A DNA stretch of 64,000 nucleotides, taken from positions 25,668,001 to 25,732,000 of the forward strand of contig NW_020825288.1 in NCBI RefSeq assembly GCF_003286085.1, given 5' to 3'. Every line of letters starts with the position of its first letter. Positions within the stretch are counted from its first letter, which is position 1. The translations under genes were made by a program, and so were the position numbers. The DNA is from Drosophila persimilis (Eukaryota > Arthropoda > Insecta > Diptera > Drosophilidae). The notes beneath the pieces were generated by a model, which saw only the letters and a program-made list of their open reading frames with translations, ran no database searches and had not been told where the DNA came from. Positions 11,525 through 24,393 of this stretch are shown here, one piece after another.

Positions 11525-11624
11525 TCCTTGACAGTCCTTGACAGTTGAAAATACGTTTGCGAAATTTGCTAAACTGAACAGCTGTTCAATAAGTAATCAA
11601 AGCCGAAAACTAGGTAGTTCCAGA

Positions 11625-11702
11625 ATGATTATGTTCGTTAATCAGAAGGAAATGCAATTTGGCTGCGAGGACTCTTTCTATTTGGTGCCGTTCAGTGCAG
11701 AT
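11625..11702 (+). CDS. pum: Candidate alternative first coding exon of pum
   Basis: An ATG at 11625 opens 26 codons that end at a GT donor (GCAGAT|GTGAGC, intron from 11703). The next acceptor is the pum exon at 11799, giving a 96-nt intron. The join is phase 0 and keeps the pum frame, beginning QLFRSQNPG. The product would be a Pum form of 887 residues that keeps the Q/A-rich region and the whole Puf domain but lacks the long N-terminal repression domains. The peptide has no domain of its own. The upstream DRE-like elements make this a plausible alternative promoter isoform. Without the splice, the frame hits a stop at 11757-11759. This is inference from splice phase and promoter motifs. Confidence 0.42.
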
Positions 11703-11798
11703 GTGAGCTTGGAAACTAACAGCCTACAGCCGCCTCTCGACTACTCGATTGCCCGATAACTAATCCGCAACTCTGCCTTTCCGCTTTTCTTCCAACAG

Positions 11799-14700
11799 CA
11801 ATTGTTCCGGTCGCAGAATCCAGGCCTTGCGGCAGTTGCCTCCAATGCAGCCGCCGCCGCAGCCGCGGCCGCAGCCGCCACATCCGCCGCCAGTGCAGTC
11901 GGTGCCCCGCCCGGCGCCCCCAACGGGACGCTGCAGCAGTCGCAGCAGCAGCAGCAGCAGCAGATGCAGATGGCCGCGGCCTCCCAACAGTTTCTGGCCG
12001 CCCAGCAGGCGCAACAGAACGCGGCCTATGCCGCGCAACAGGCGGCCCCGTACGTCATCAATCCGGGCCAGGAGGCCGCCCCCTACATGGGCATGATAGC
12101 CGCCGCCCAGATGCCGCAGTACTACGGCGTGGCGCCGTGGGGCATGTACCCCGGGAATCTGATACCACAGCAGGGCACCCAGCCGCGCCGCCCCCTGACG
12201 CCCTCGCAGCAGGGAGCCGATAACCAGCCGTATCAGGTGAGTCACTCCCCTCAGCGCCTTGTATATACACCCCACACACACCCCACACACGTACATACAA
12301 ACACACATCAGCACATTGTACAATCAATACCGATTGGGGCGCTGTACAAGGCCCAGGGCTTAAGTCGTGTAAATTTGAAGTCATGTAAATTGCGTGCACC
12401 TGCCGCCTGCCACAGATGGTGGGTCTCTTGTACAGTGGGCCCGTTATGTTCTCCTTCTTTTCGAATACTCATCTGCAAACCAAAGAACCAATCGCATTGC
12501 ATAAACGATTCTAACCCTGTACAAAATGAAACCAACCACAACGAAATCTCTGTAAAATATCGTCCAGGTCATACCGGCCTTCCTCGATCACACCGGCTCG
12601 CTTTTGATGGGAGGACCCCGCACCGGCACGCCCATGCGACTGGTTAGCCCCGCCCCCGTGCTGGTGCCGCCGGGCGCCGCCCGAGCCGGACCCCCGCCGC
12701 CGCAGGGCCCACAACTGTACCAGCCGCAGCCGCAGACAGCCCAACAGAATCTCTACTCGCAGCAGAATGGTTCCAGTGTCGGAGGTAAGTCGTCAATCCC
12801 ACCATTGCCCACCACCCCAACCCCCTCCCATCCCCAAGTAATACCCCCATTGTAATTAGTGTAAAGTGTTGCATATCATCAACATCCTACTCCCCCTCCC
12901 CCTCCTCCACCACCCTGTATAGCCTGTATATCTGTATAGTCATTAATCTGGGTTTATCCACCAATCCCCATTCGGCAATGGGCGTCGCTTGTAATTATAA
13001 TGCCAAGGGATTTCAGAGATCCCCTCGGATCAGCAGGGGGTGTCTGTTACTGCTAGTATTCCAATTCCAAAAGATAAATGCTGGAGAATCGGCTACAAAA
13101 TATATCTAATCAAAAACAGAAGCGCCATTGGGGCACAACTAGGGGAAAATCGCATGCAGGTACGCAAAATGCGAAATGCAAAATGCAAAATGCAAAATAT
13201 TATTATTGCTGCAACAAATTCAGCTGCAACTTCAACGTTTGCTACAGACACGACACACTCCCTAGGTGGCGTGGCATGGCGTGGTGTGGTGTGGCACGAG
13301 TCTCGACGAGTGCCACTGCCAGGTTTCCGGCTTTTGGCAGGTTCTATTCTGGGTTATTCCAGGCTTATGGCACTCAAAATATTATGGAAAGCAAGCGGAG
13401 GGACCCGACGCTGATTGATAGATAATATTCAAACAAAATACGGCAATAGTCCTTATACATTCTGTATACATTCTTTTGCCGTCAATTGAATGGCAGCGCC
13501 GACTCGGAGCTTATTTCAAGCAAGTTGGCAGCCCAGGCTGTGGGTCCTGCCCTCTGCACTCGATGTACAGTGGGTGCCTATTGTTTTCCCAGTGTGTCTG
13601 CTGTCGCTTCTGCTGCTCCTTGTGCGGCGTGGCCAAAAATAACATTTTGCCATTGAAGTCGAGCTCCAAAAGCCCTTCGGGGGAAGGCGGAGAGGGTGGG
13701 CCAGCTGGCTGAAAGGAAAATGTCGACGTTGGCTTATCATTGTTGTTGTAAATTTATAGAATTTCAAATTATAATTAATAACAGCAGTCAGGCAATGAAA
13801 GTTTACACTTTGTGCTCAAACTGTCTGCCCCCCCTGCCCATGCCCCATGCCACATGCCTCTCTCCTTTCCTCGTGGGTTTTTGTCAGAAGTTACATATCC
13901 TTAAATCGACGGCCAGGAGTCGGGCAGCTTTAAAGCGCACCGATCGGACGTGGACAGCTCCATTAACTCCATTAACGGTCGGGCGAAATCAATTATTGCG
14001 CTTTCCGCCGACAGTTTTCGAAGCTGTCCGACTGACGGACGTCCCCCCCGTCCCCCCCACCACTATCCTGTGCTTACCGCATGCAAAAATTCCCGCAACG
14101 GGCCATTAATGGACAGTGGAACAGCGGCGCGTGCATTATTATATCGTTAATTCATTTTGGCTTCTCATATGGCAGTTTAATGAAGTTTCCCCCCCAAGCA
14201 CCGTCTGTCGAATGTTCCACATGACGTATGAGTGATTACGCATTTCAATTGTGTGTGTTTCAGTCCAACGGACTGTCGTAATTGCTTCTCTGCTTGCCTG
14301 ACAGACCCGACAGCGCGGCTTAAAGCTGTGCCTGGCCCTCGAATGCAAATGGGAATCAATCGAATCTATTCCTAGATGCAAGCCAAGCTCCTCCGACGTG
14401 CCTCAGTGGAAAACTGCGATGCAGGTGATTAGGCCAAGGGTCTCTCGAGAAGTGTACCCGATGCACTGATCCACATATCCACGTATCCGCCTCTGCAGCC
14501 ACATCCACATTCACTGACAATTCCACTTGCACATTCGCATCTCAATTACAATTAGCACATTGGGCCCCCCCACAGTTTGGCCTCCACTCGCACTACCAGG
14601 AGGCTGTGGAGGCAACCCCCCACTCATTATGTTGTGCAATCGATGCCCTCTCCCCTGCTCTCTCCTCTGGCTCTCGCTCTCGCTGTGTGCAATGTCAAAA

Positions 14701-17700
14701 AGGCTTTTTAATGGAGATTATATTGTTTTAAGTGGCTGACTGAAGGAGAACAGCAGCAGCAGCTGTGCACCAGAGTGGGAGGCGGCATCCATTGCTGCCT
14801 CAGAGACAAGCTGCAATTACAAACGTTAATGCACCTTGGCCTGGGTCTGAAGGGTTGCGTTACCCGTTGGATTGGCAGAGACTCAGGGGCTGAGGAGGGA
14901 GACGGCTGCTTGGCTTGGCTTTGCAACCGCCAAACCCATTTTGGGGCATTGCCTTGAAAACAATGGGAGTACGAGTGGCAGCAGGCAACATCCTCCTCCT
15001 CTGCCGGCTAAATTATTATGTACACCTTTCGCATGTTGGCAACATGTGATTGGATCGAAGGACTCCTCCTTCGAGGCGCACACCCGCACAGGCAGAGGGA
15101 AAGGGAAAGTGAAGGCACAACCACCGTGCCACCCAGTAAACCGACCACTTTGCATACAATGCAGCACATTGTTCATCCTGCCACTGCCACATTGAGCCGC
15201 TCTCTGTATCCGCATCTGGCTTTGCCTCCGCTCCTCTGTGCTGCAGCCTTTTGTGCAAATGAATTCGTTTATTTTGTAAAATGTCAATTGCTATGTTGGC
15301 TTACAGAGGCACCAAAGGACGGGGCATCGGAGGAAGTCGAGCACACGCTCGACACTTGCTGTGGTGTCGGTAGGTGTTGCACGCTGCTGGCTCCCTGCCA
15401 CCCCCCTGCCACCCTGCCACCCTGGCTCTTACGCTTAATGAAAGTCTCACTGCCGTGTGCACCGAAACACGGAAAATGCGTAACGTGGCGAAACGTGGTG
15501 CAAACGGCGAAGGGATTGACATGGGTTTGGGCTTGGGTTTGGGCTCGGGCTTAGGCTTGGATCTTGGATCTTGATCGCCCTAACTTTATTTCTCTTACAA
15601 AACTGATAAATCCATTAAAATTTGCTTACTTTTATCGGGCTGCAGCAGCTGCAGGCCTTCGGGGGGAGGCCATCCTTCTTTAATTGCAGGCAGAGGAAAG
15701 TTTTCCGAAATTCTCTGGGAAAAAACGTGAAATGCGACTGCGAATGCGATGCTTAATAAATGACAGCAAACACTCTGCCTGCCAGAGGGGGCAGGAGGCC
15801 GGAGTGGCGCTGGCGGTGGCGGCAAAAGTTTTTAATTCGTGCATTTAAATTGCAACTAATTTGGCGCCACTTCAGAGGGAGCGAGACAGCAGGATGGAGC
15901 CTAGAGTCTCTAGAGCGACTAAATTCCATTTCAAATGCAGACGATGCCGGGGGCCGGAGCCGGAGCCGGGGACTGGCGTTGCGATTGTGGGAGGGCTAAA
16001 ATACACAAACAATTTGCATCAATGAAATGTCGCGGCTGAGGAGGAGGAGGAGGAGGATGAGGAGTAGGAGGAGGAGCAGGAGGGGGAGGAGGAGGAGGAG
16101 GAGGAGCAGCAGGAGGAGAAGGAGGAGTAGGAGGAGGAGGAGGATGAGGAGGAGGAGGAGGAGGAGGAGGAGGAGGAGGAGGAGGAGGAGGAGGAGGAGG
16201 AGGAGGAGGAGGAGGAGGAGGAGGAGGAGGAGGAGGAGGAGCAGGAGCAGGAGGAGAAGGAGGAGTAGGAGGAGGAGGCTCTTGGAATAGTATGTTCCGC
16301 ATCTGTTCAGCTTATGTATTTGCTCTATTCCACTCATTGGTGTAGGGGTCCACCCCCAGTCTAGCGGGGAGGGGGGTTGGATCTGTCTTTTGGTCTGTGC
16401 CTGGGTTTGGGTCTGGGTCTGGTGCGTGTAGTTGCACAATTTAAAAGGGAATTATTCATGCAATTTGTGTGGGGGGCGGCAGGACATTCCCCTCTTCCAT
16501 GCCACCCACACACAGATACACACACAGACACTCGCTGTCCCTCCTTTGCTCAAGTGAGAGCGAGAGTGTGATGGAGATGGGTAGATAGGGGGGGGCAGAC
16601 GGGGTAGTGAGAGCAGGCCCCGCGTTGGGGACACACTTTGCCAAATGAAACTGCAACCATTATACGAGCATGTACATATGTTTGTATGTAGGCATTGGAT
16701 ACACGAGTGTGTGGCAGGAGTGGCACGGGGGTGCCATGAGGGTGGCATTAAAAAGACGCCAAGTTTATTGCAGGCGACATTTTGTGGCTTATGCACACGT
16801 TCCACAAACACCCGCCCGCAGCAGACGGGGCACTCTGCCCGCCCTTGGCTTAATGTAATGATTTTATGAATTATAAATGCACACACGTGCCCATTATGCA
16901 CATGCACACACGTTTCACGTTCCACGTTTCACTCGCACTCTCACTCTCACTCGCCCTCTCCCTCTCTCTCCCTCTCTCTCTCTCGCGTTTTGCCTTTGTC
17001 TTTGGCGCTAAGAAAATCGCGGGGCATTATAATTTCAAGTCACTGAAGGAGGAGAGGGCGAGGAACTATTATGAGCCCGGGCAACTTTGTGTCAACTTTG
17101 GCGCCGCTAAGTAGGCTATGAAAAAGAGCAGTTTAGAGGCCACCATCCACGAGGACATTCCATGAAATGTAATTAGTGTTTAAGCGTCTGAAAGTAACCG
17201 AAACCGATCTTTATACACCCTATATGCTCGTATATCTGCCTATTTATAGAAATACCCGATGTGGAAAGTGTCGTTGAACTCCTTGTGGCATATTATTAGG
17301 GGGAATGCGGATAATTTGTATTCAATGTGCACCCCAGTCGCGGCCAGAGGTGCCCCACTGCATGTTGCACTTACTCGGCCACTCTCGCCAGAAGAGTGCT
17401 CTCCTTCGAACCAACTCCGCTCTGAACCGAACCAACCAGCCGGGATTCCAACCCATTCAACCGCCCACCTGGGAGCCACTTACTTCCGGGCTTTGGCAGC
17501 CCCTTTTCCGCTTTGCCGCAGCTGTTGGCCCTGCATTAGTTGCTGGATAAGTTTCTGTGTCAACGGAGTGCCCACGTGGCCCTGCCACGCCCTCTATTTG
17601 TGGCTGCGAACCTCCTCCCGCCTTGCCCCTTCGCCAAATATAAATTTGTGCAATTAATATTGTGCTGCCTTCTGAAACGTTGCGCCTCGTTGCAAGTTGC

Positions 17701-20700
17701 AGCTTCCGATGTATGCGGCAAACCCACTCTGAGGGGTCCTGGAATCGGCTGGAAAGTGGAGTTGTTATTCCAAGTTCTGCCCTGCCTCATGTCTCGCACT
17801 GAGAACTTTCGCTTTTCGAAGAGTTTCGCAATTCCAACTCATCGCTCGAGGGGCTCTGGGGGCTCAAGGGGGACTCAGACGGCTCGGTGGCTCAGGGGGG
17901 GTCAATAGGAGATTCTTTTGCTGTAAATCTCTCGCTGTCACTTCCCCGGCGCCCCCGGCTTGATGGCAAATCAAATGCTAGTGACAGATTACAGCATCAA
18001 TCAAGTTGCCACCGTCTTCCCCGCTGCCACATCCACTTATTGTTTCCCAGTCCCAGCCCCAGTCCTGTCCAGCATCCTTTTACATATCCCCTGGGGCTGG
18101 AACACGAGGCATGTGTGTGCGCCACATTAATGCTGTACATAAAGACTCGGAGAGGAGATAGATAGAGGCAGAGGCAGCGCCAGAGGGCGCAGATGTTCCT
18201 GCATTTGAAATGCCAACTGGCCAACGAAAGCTAAGCCAAGCCGCCAAGGCAGATGCGCCTCGAAGCAGGCAATTAAGTTTTACAGGCGCCGTAAAGACAC
18301 TCCTCCAAATCCCTCCTGCCTCCTCCCGTTTCCGGTCCGCTCGATTAATTACAAGGAAGGCGGCACATTTCCGCCAGAGGTTTATGCCCAACATCAAACT
18401 GGTTAAGGCCGTAAACTGAACGGAAAGGCGATTCGCCTTTGAGTAGAACATTCATTGGCAAAGACTGGCAAAAGGCTGCCCAGCAAAGGCATTGATCCTT
18501 CGTCAAACAACACCCACCATGCTCATTCTTCCCCTCTCCTTCCCACATGCAAATAATCATATTTCATAGTCGTAGTACTCTTAAAATAGATGTGTGCAGC
18601 TCTGTTTTACCTTTCTTTTGAGACACAATGAATATTGCAAGCAGACAATAACCAAACGCCACTCTCTGTGTCACTTTTGCAGGCCTCGCCTTGAACACAA
18701 ACTCGTTGACGGGTCGACGGGACTCCTTCGATCGCTCCACATCCGCCTTTAGTCCCTCGGCCATGGACTACACCAGCAGCGGAGTGGCGGCCGCCAACGC
18801 GGTCAACAGCACGGTGGCCCAGGCAGCGGCCGTGGCGGCTGCCGCCGCCGCTGCCCGCGCCAAGTGGCCGGGAGCGATGTCGGGCGCCGGGGCCTACGGG
18901 GCCTTGGGAGCAGCAGCCGCTGCTGCGGCGGCCAACGCCTCGGCCAGTCCGATCGGGGCCCCGCTGACGCCGCCCCCGTCGGCCCAGTCCTGTCTGCTGG
19001 GCAACCGGGCTCCGGGCGCCGAGTCGCGGCAACGACAGATGGCCGTGGGCCTGCCGGCCACCGCTGCGGCTGCCCAGGCGGCCGTCAACAACATGTTCGG
19101 CTCAAACAGCTCGCTGTTCTCGAGCCATTTGGCCATTCCGGGAACTGCGGCGGCGGCAGCTGCGGCAGCGGCAGCCAACTCGCGCCAGGTGGTCGCCGCT
19201 GCTGCGGTGGCGGCGGCTGCGGCCGGAGCCGCTGGAGCTGCTGGGGGGGCCCCGCAGCCAGGTAGGTCCCGGCTCCTGGAGGACTTCCGGAACCAGCGCT
19301 ACCCGAATCTGCAGCTGCGCGACCTGTTGAACCACATTGTCGAGTTCTCGCAGGACCAGCACGGATCGCGGTTCATCCAGCAGAAGCTGGAGCGGGCCAC
19401 GGCCGCCGAGAAACAGATGGTGTTCAGCGAGATTCTTGGCGCCGCCTACAGCCTGATGACGGACGTGTTCGGCAACTATGTCATCCAGAAGTTCTTCGAG
19501 TTCGGCACGCCCGAGCAGAAGAACACCCTGGGCATGCAGGTCAAGGGCCACGTGCTGCAGCTGGCATTGCAGATGTACGGCTGCCGCGTGATCCAGAAGG
19601 CCCTGGAAAGCATCTCGCCCGAGCAGCAGCAGGAGATCGTGCACGAGCTGGACGGCCACGTGCTGAAGTGCGTGAAGGACCAAAACGGCAACCACGTGGT
19701 GCAGAAATGCATCGAGTGCGTCGACCCCGTGGCCCTGCAGTTCATCATCAACGCTTTCAAGGGGCAGGTCTACTCGCTGAGCACACATCCCTACGGCTGT
19801 CGCGTCATCCAGCGCATCCTCGAGCACTGCACAGCCGAGCAGACCACGCCCATTCTGGACGAGCTGCACGAGAACACCGAGCAGTTGATCCAGGACCAGT
19901 ACGGCAACTACGTCATACAGCACGTGCTAGGTGAGTCATCCTTCCGCGGTGGAATCCCAGCGTCCGCCTGGGAGCCTGGCAGCCCACTAACCTTGACTCT
20001 CCCATTCACCCGTCCATACAGAGCACGGCAAGCAGGAGGACAAGTCCATACTCATCAACAGCGTGCGCGGCAAGGTTCTGGTGCTCTCGCAGCACAAATT
20101 CGCCTCGAACGTCGTAGAGAAGTGCGTCACCCACGCCACACGCGGCGAGCGCACGGGCCTCATCGACGAGGTGTGCACCTTCAATGACAAGTAAGTCGCT
20201 AACAGCCGATCGCTAATCTCAGTGAAGTCAGACTCACTCCATTCCCTACTTTCCGCCCTACTTAGCGCCTTGCACGTGATGATGAAGGACCAGTATGCCA
20301 ACTACGTGGTCCAGAAGATGATCGATGTGTCCGAGCCGACGCAGCTGAAGAAGCTGATGACCAAGATACGGCCCCACATGACGGCCTTGCGCAAGTACAC
20401 CTACGGGAAGCACATCAACGCCAAGCTGGAGAAATACTACATGAAAATAACGCCCATATCCGTTGCGGGGGCAGTCAGCGGTGCCGGAAGCGCAGCTGCG
20501 ACCACATCCACATGCTCGATTGCAGCGAGCAGTGCTTCCCTAGCGACCGCATCCTCAGCCGTCTCGCTGGACAACAGCAACAGCAGCAGCACCAACTCTT
20601 GTTCGACCACCACCAGCATCGCCTCGCCAACGATTTGCTCCGTGCAGGAGAATGGCAGCGCCATGATTGTCGAACCAACATCGCCAGCTGTGTCCGAGTC

Positions 20701-20779
20701 GTCATCGCCGGTGGTGGCTGCCGTCAACAGTGGCCTTGGTCCCATTGGACCACCCACAGCCGCCAACGGCGTCCTATAA
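11799..20779 (+). CDS. pum: Pumilio, 3' coding exons with complete Puf RNA-binding domain
   Basis: Five coding exons: 11799-12236, 12568-12784, 18683-19930, 20022-20190 and 20266-20779 (stop TAA). All introns are GT-AG and the phases fit, giving 861 codons. Pumilio is the sequence-specific 3'UTR-binding translational repressor that works with Nanos and Brat in embryo patterning, germline stem cells and neurons. The first two exons and the start of the third code for the polyA/polyQ- and Pro-rich low-complexity region. The third exon then enters the Puf domain at about 19267. All eight repeats keep their RNA-reading triplets: SRFIQ, NYVIQ, CRVIQ, NHVVQ, CRVIQ, NYVIQ (exon 3), SNVVE (exon 4) and NYVVQ (exon 5). 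This code reads UGUANAUA. The tail ends LGPIGPP plus a few residues, as in other Pumilios. The N-terminal exons lie left of the window; the first exon starts at QLFRSQ, a known exon boundary in fly Pum. Confidence 0.97.
12785..18682 (+). other. pum: pum intron (5.9 kb)
   Basis: The intron between the second and third coding exons in the window. The donor is GGAG|GTAAGT and the acceptor TTTTGCAG|GCC. No nested gene was seen. Contents are AT- and CA-rich unique DNA, the 240-bp GGA tract at 16037-16278, and a CT-rich run near 16927-16985. The poly-Leu, poly-Pro and poly-Arg frames of this area come from the GGA tract only. Confidence 0.85.
16037..16278. repeat. Long (GGA)n trinucleotide tract
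   Basis: About 240 bp of GGA units with sparse GCA, GTA, ATGA and GAA interruptions. There is a nearly pure stretch of about 90 bp in the middle (about 16146-16238). The interruptions cluster at both edges, as in an actively expanding repeat with older flanks. GGA repeats form unusual G-quartet structures in vitro, and the purine/pyrimidine asymmetry also allows triplex (H-DNA). Confidence 0.95.
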
Positions 20780-20943
20780 AGACAAGTAGAGAAGAAATCA
20801 TACGGTCGATGTAGTCAACAGAAACAACATCCTCCTTCTCGAATCGAGGTTTAGTTTTTAGTCTGGCATCTGCCAGAGCGTGGAGAGCGAGAGGAGAGCA
20901 AAGGAGAGCAAAGGAGACGAGCCAAAAGCTAAAGCATACTATA

Positions 20944-20949
20944 AATAAA
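20944..20949 (+). promoter_or_regulatory. pum: Proximal pum poly(A) signal
   Basis: AATAAA 165 nt after the stop codon, inside a run of AAAT repeats. The downstream region is not clearly GU-rich, so usage is uncertain. Confidence 0.35.
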
Positions 20950-21807
20950 TACATATAAATGTAATCTAATTTATTGAACAAGCAGCCGAATCGTGCTGCA
21001 ATCAGAAGAGAGAGAGCCCCATCTCCAGGCCCCGCCTGGGCCGTCGGAGAATTGTAAAGAGAGCACTAGCTCACTCACACGCACGCACGCATGCACGCTT
21101 CTCAAATACGAGTGAAAGCAAACACCCGAGCGGAACACCCAATATTGAATGCCATGCCTCCATGGCGTGCATTCTCGTGGCAGCCGCAACGATCACTGTG
21201 CGCACTGTCACTACTGTCAAGCACTGTGCTCGTGCACTCGAAAGAAGAAAACAAAAAAAAAAAGAAAACTCAAAACTAATTTGTATTTTTACGAACAAAA
21301 AATAGCACTTAGATGAACGGAAGATTTCAAACGAAATATTTGTACAATGCGATCGCATGTTTAAGTTAAAAACAAAGAAAGAAGAAAGAAAAACAAAGAA
21401 ATTATTATGAATGTAATTGTCAAAGAAACAAATTGTCTGCGTACACTTTCGTTGTAACTTTGTAAATTAATGATTATATAGCAAGCCTATCTGTAAATGA
21501 TTAATGTTTCGACTGTAAATTGATAAGAGGACAAACCGAAGAGCCGGAAATTGGAGGAGATTGCGATATAGAGCGTAGAGAGTAGAGAGTATAGAGTAAA
21601 GAGTAACGAGTAACGAGTAAAGAGTAAAGAGTATAGAGAGCGGCAGCACGAATATGCGTAGAATTTATAAGTTCGGACAGAGGAACCATTTCAAATATGC
21701 ATACGTTTATATAACGAATAGCAAACATAAACCACACATAGTGTAGAACGTAGAGTAAATATATGTTAATGGAGCCAGCAGCTACCAAAACAATATGAAA
21801 CCGGAAA

Positions 21808-21842
21808 CACACACACACACACACACACACACGCAACACACA
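21808..21842. repeat. (CA)n microsatellite in pum 3'UTR
   Basis: About 15 CA units, nearly uninterrupted, on the plus strand. Confidence 0.9.
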
Positions 21843-22627
21843 CGATCACCGAAACACTCAAACACTCTCACAATTAACGACTCTTCGACTCATTCGCGCT
21901 GCTTTTGCACTGTGTAAAATTTTGTACAAAAAACCCCAAACTACAAACCATGTATCAATGAAACCATGTAATTTTTCAATTTGTTCACATGTAAAATTTA
22001 ACGGTTATGTAAAATTCTCATTAATTTTAATTGAACTATTTTTTGTAAATTATGTACTTGCTGTGTATAGAGGGAAACGAAACGAAACGAAGCAAAACAA
22101 AACAAAACAAAACGAAACCGATTACCATAACGATAGCGAACCAAGAAGACTCACACGCACAGCACATCATACATACACACCTGTACACACCAACATTCAC
22201 ACGTACACAACACCCATACACGCATGCATCGGAAGCAAGTTAATATTATTATTATTATTATCCATTTTGTATACATATGTATGTAATTTGTAAATTTGTT
22301 TGATTTTAAGTCGCAGTAACCCATACTACTATACATATTCTATTCGATCCTACACGCATGTATTTATAATTTTATACATCCTCATGGCCTGGCCCCACGC
22401 ACCGATGATATCATGATATGATCGGGATGAAGAAGATAAGCGAAAGGTGGGCGCCAGTTGAGAGAACCCAACCCCTGTTTAGCCAAGTAAGCCCAACTGA
22501 TTACCGAATTATGATTTTTTTAATTGAAGATGATGATTTCTCAGCGATTTTTACTACTTGTATCAGCAAAACGAAACAGCAAATAAGAGAGATGAGAGGG
22601 CAGAACAAATGTACGCAAATCATATTA

Positions 22628-22633
22628 AATAAA
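22628..22633 (+). promoter_or_regulatory. pum: Candidate mid-length pum poly(A) signal
   Basis: AATAAA followed about 30 nt later by a GTGTCCCCTTTTTTGG tract, a good match to a downstream GU/U-rich element. Confidence 0.45.
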
Positions 22634-23269
22634 CCATAAACGAAGCGAATGCAAAATTTTACGTGTCCCCTTTTTTGGTTTCCCAAATTTATTGCAAAAG
22701 CCTTTCGTTTGTCAGTCATTGCCAGCCCACCTTACTGTACGATATAGAATGTATTTATACGGATATGCTTAAAAACAGCTCCAGACTACAGAAAGTGCTT
22801 ACTGCCCCTGCGCGGCTTGAATTGCAATCGCTGTGCAACAGACATCTATGAATCATCTATGAGCCTCATTTCCCATCCCATCCCATCCGAACCGATCCGA
22901 TAGCATCCCTTTCCCTCCCCCTAACCTATCCCTCACGTAAGTGTATAGAATTGTTTTAGCATGTTATCGAACACTTGTAAATTGCAAACAAAAATTTTAT
23001 ATGTATACATACATTGTAAAAAGTAACCAACAATACGAGTACCAAGAATTTTGTACATTTTGTTATATAAATTTAGACTATTTCGGGACGCCTTATTCCA
23101 ATACTAAAATACTGAATACTGATTACTGAAACGAAAGACGGTAAAAACGAACGAATTTAGACCTTTTGTCGGTTTCGTCGAAGCACAGATGTATCCATGT
23201 AAAACAATTTTTGGAGATGAATGTAAAGTGTATTAATGCATATTTTTGTACACACAATTTCGTTGTCGT

Positions 23270-23338
23270 GTTTTTGTCGTTGTTGTTGTCGTTGTCGTTG
23301 TCGTCGCCATCGTCATCGTCATCATCGTCGTTGTCGTG
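23270..23338. repeat. TCG/TTG trinucleotide tract in pum 3'UTR
   Basis: An imperfect run of GTCGTT, GTTGTC and CATCGT units, so the RNA would be U/G/C-rich and hairpin-poor. It directly precedes the perfect Pumilio site at 23342. Confidence 0.8.
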
Positions 23339-23341
23339 TTT

Positions 23342-23349
23342 TGTATATA
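23342..23349 (+). promoter_or_regulatory. pum: Perfect Pumilio response element (UGUAUAUA)
   Basis: The only exact match to UGUANAUA I found between 20780 and 26110. It matches the specificity implied by the eight Puf repeats of the same gene, so pum mRNA could be a target of its own protein. Confidence 0.6.
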
Positions 23350-24387
23350 ACAAAAGTAATATGTATGTACCATTCATCGACCATTTGTAACTATATCTTT
23401 CTGTACCCCTACCAACAACAAACATGATACATAGAAGTGCGGCCCCGCAATAAACCCGCAATCGCCAGCGCTAAGATCATTTGAGCATTTCAAGCGACGG
23501 CGCGAACAGTAGTTTGGTATTATTCGTTTGGTATTTTTAGTTATTAACTAATCAACTGCCTGTCTCTAGAGCGCAATGCACTGATAATTTTAATTCATAT
23601 AATCCATAGAGGAATCCATTGTATGTAGGAATCTCGACATGCTTCTGTAGGCGATACATACATATGTACATGCTGGACGTTAGACGCTCTTTGCATTTAA
23701 CGTTTAGTATACACACATGACACAAAACACCCGCACACCCGCACACCCGAACGCCCGAACACCCACATTTGCCCTCACAATCACAGAAACAGAAACACAT
23801 ACATACAGCAAGCTGCTTAGTCGTAATAGTAAGTGTAAGCCTGCAACTCTATATACATGCATCATACATACATATATACATATATATATAATAAATATAT
23901 ATATACTATACCTATATACACAAACAGATATAAAACATATGTCTTACACTTAGTTTTGAGCTCGACGTGTAGCAACGTTTTTAAATATGTATGTATATGT
24001 ATATGTATACTGTATACTGAATAAGTATATGCAAATGCAGAGCAGAGCAGAGACACAGTGAAATTTACACGTAAGCTGGCGTATTCTACACGCGCCCAGT
24101 TTTTACAGTAACAATTTTTTGCACGCATGTAGATCACTTGAACAAGCAAGTCGAAGCCCGAGTCGGAGATATGTAGTGTAACTTTTACGAGATCCATGTA
24201 AACTTGTGACGTGAAGTGAAATGGTTTTTGTGTGCCACACGGCATGGATAACGATATTGAAAAGGCATACAAATTACCGATTTGTAAAGTATACCATATA
24301 GACACAGCAGCAGCAGAAATTTGTAAAATTTTTCGACAGAAGAACCTTGTAAACTAAGCTAAGGACATAGCTAAAATCCATACACTG

Positions 24388-24393
24388 AATAAA
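24388..24393 (+). promoter_or_regulatory. pum: Candidate distal pum poly(A) signal
   Basis: AATAAA in the context CACTGAATAAACCATTTG, followed by TTTGTTGT about 15 nt on. Confidence 0.4.

Noticed and set aside
15931-16439. Poly-Pro, poly-Leu and poly-Arg frames
   Set aside because: Pure translation of the GGA/TCC tract in different frames.
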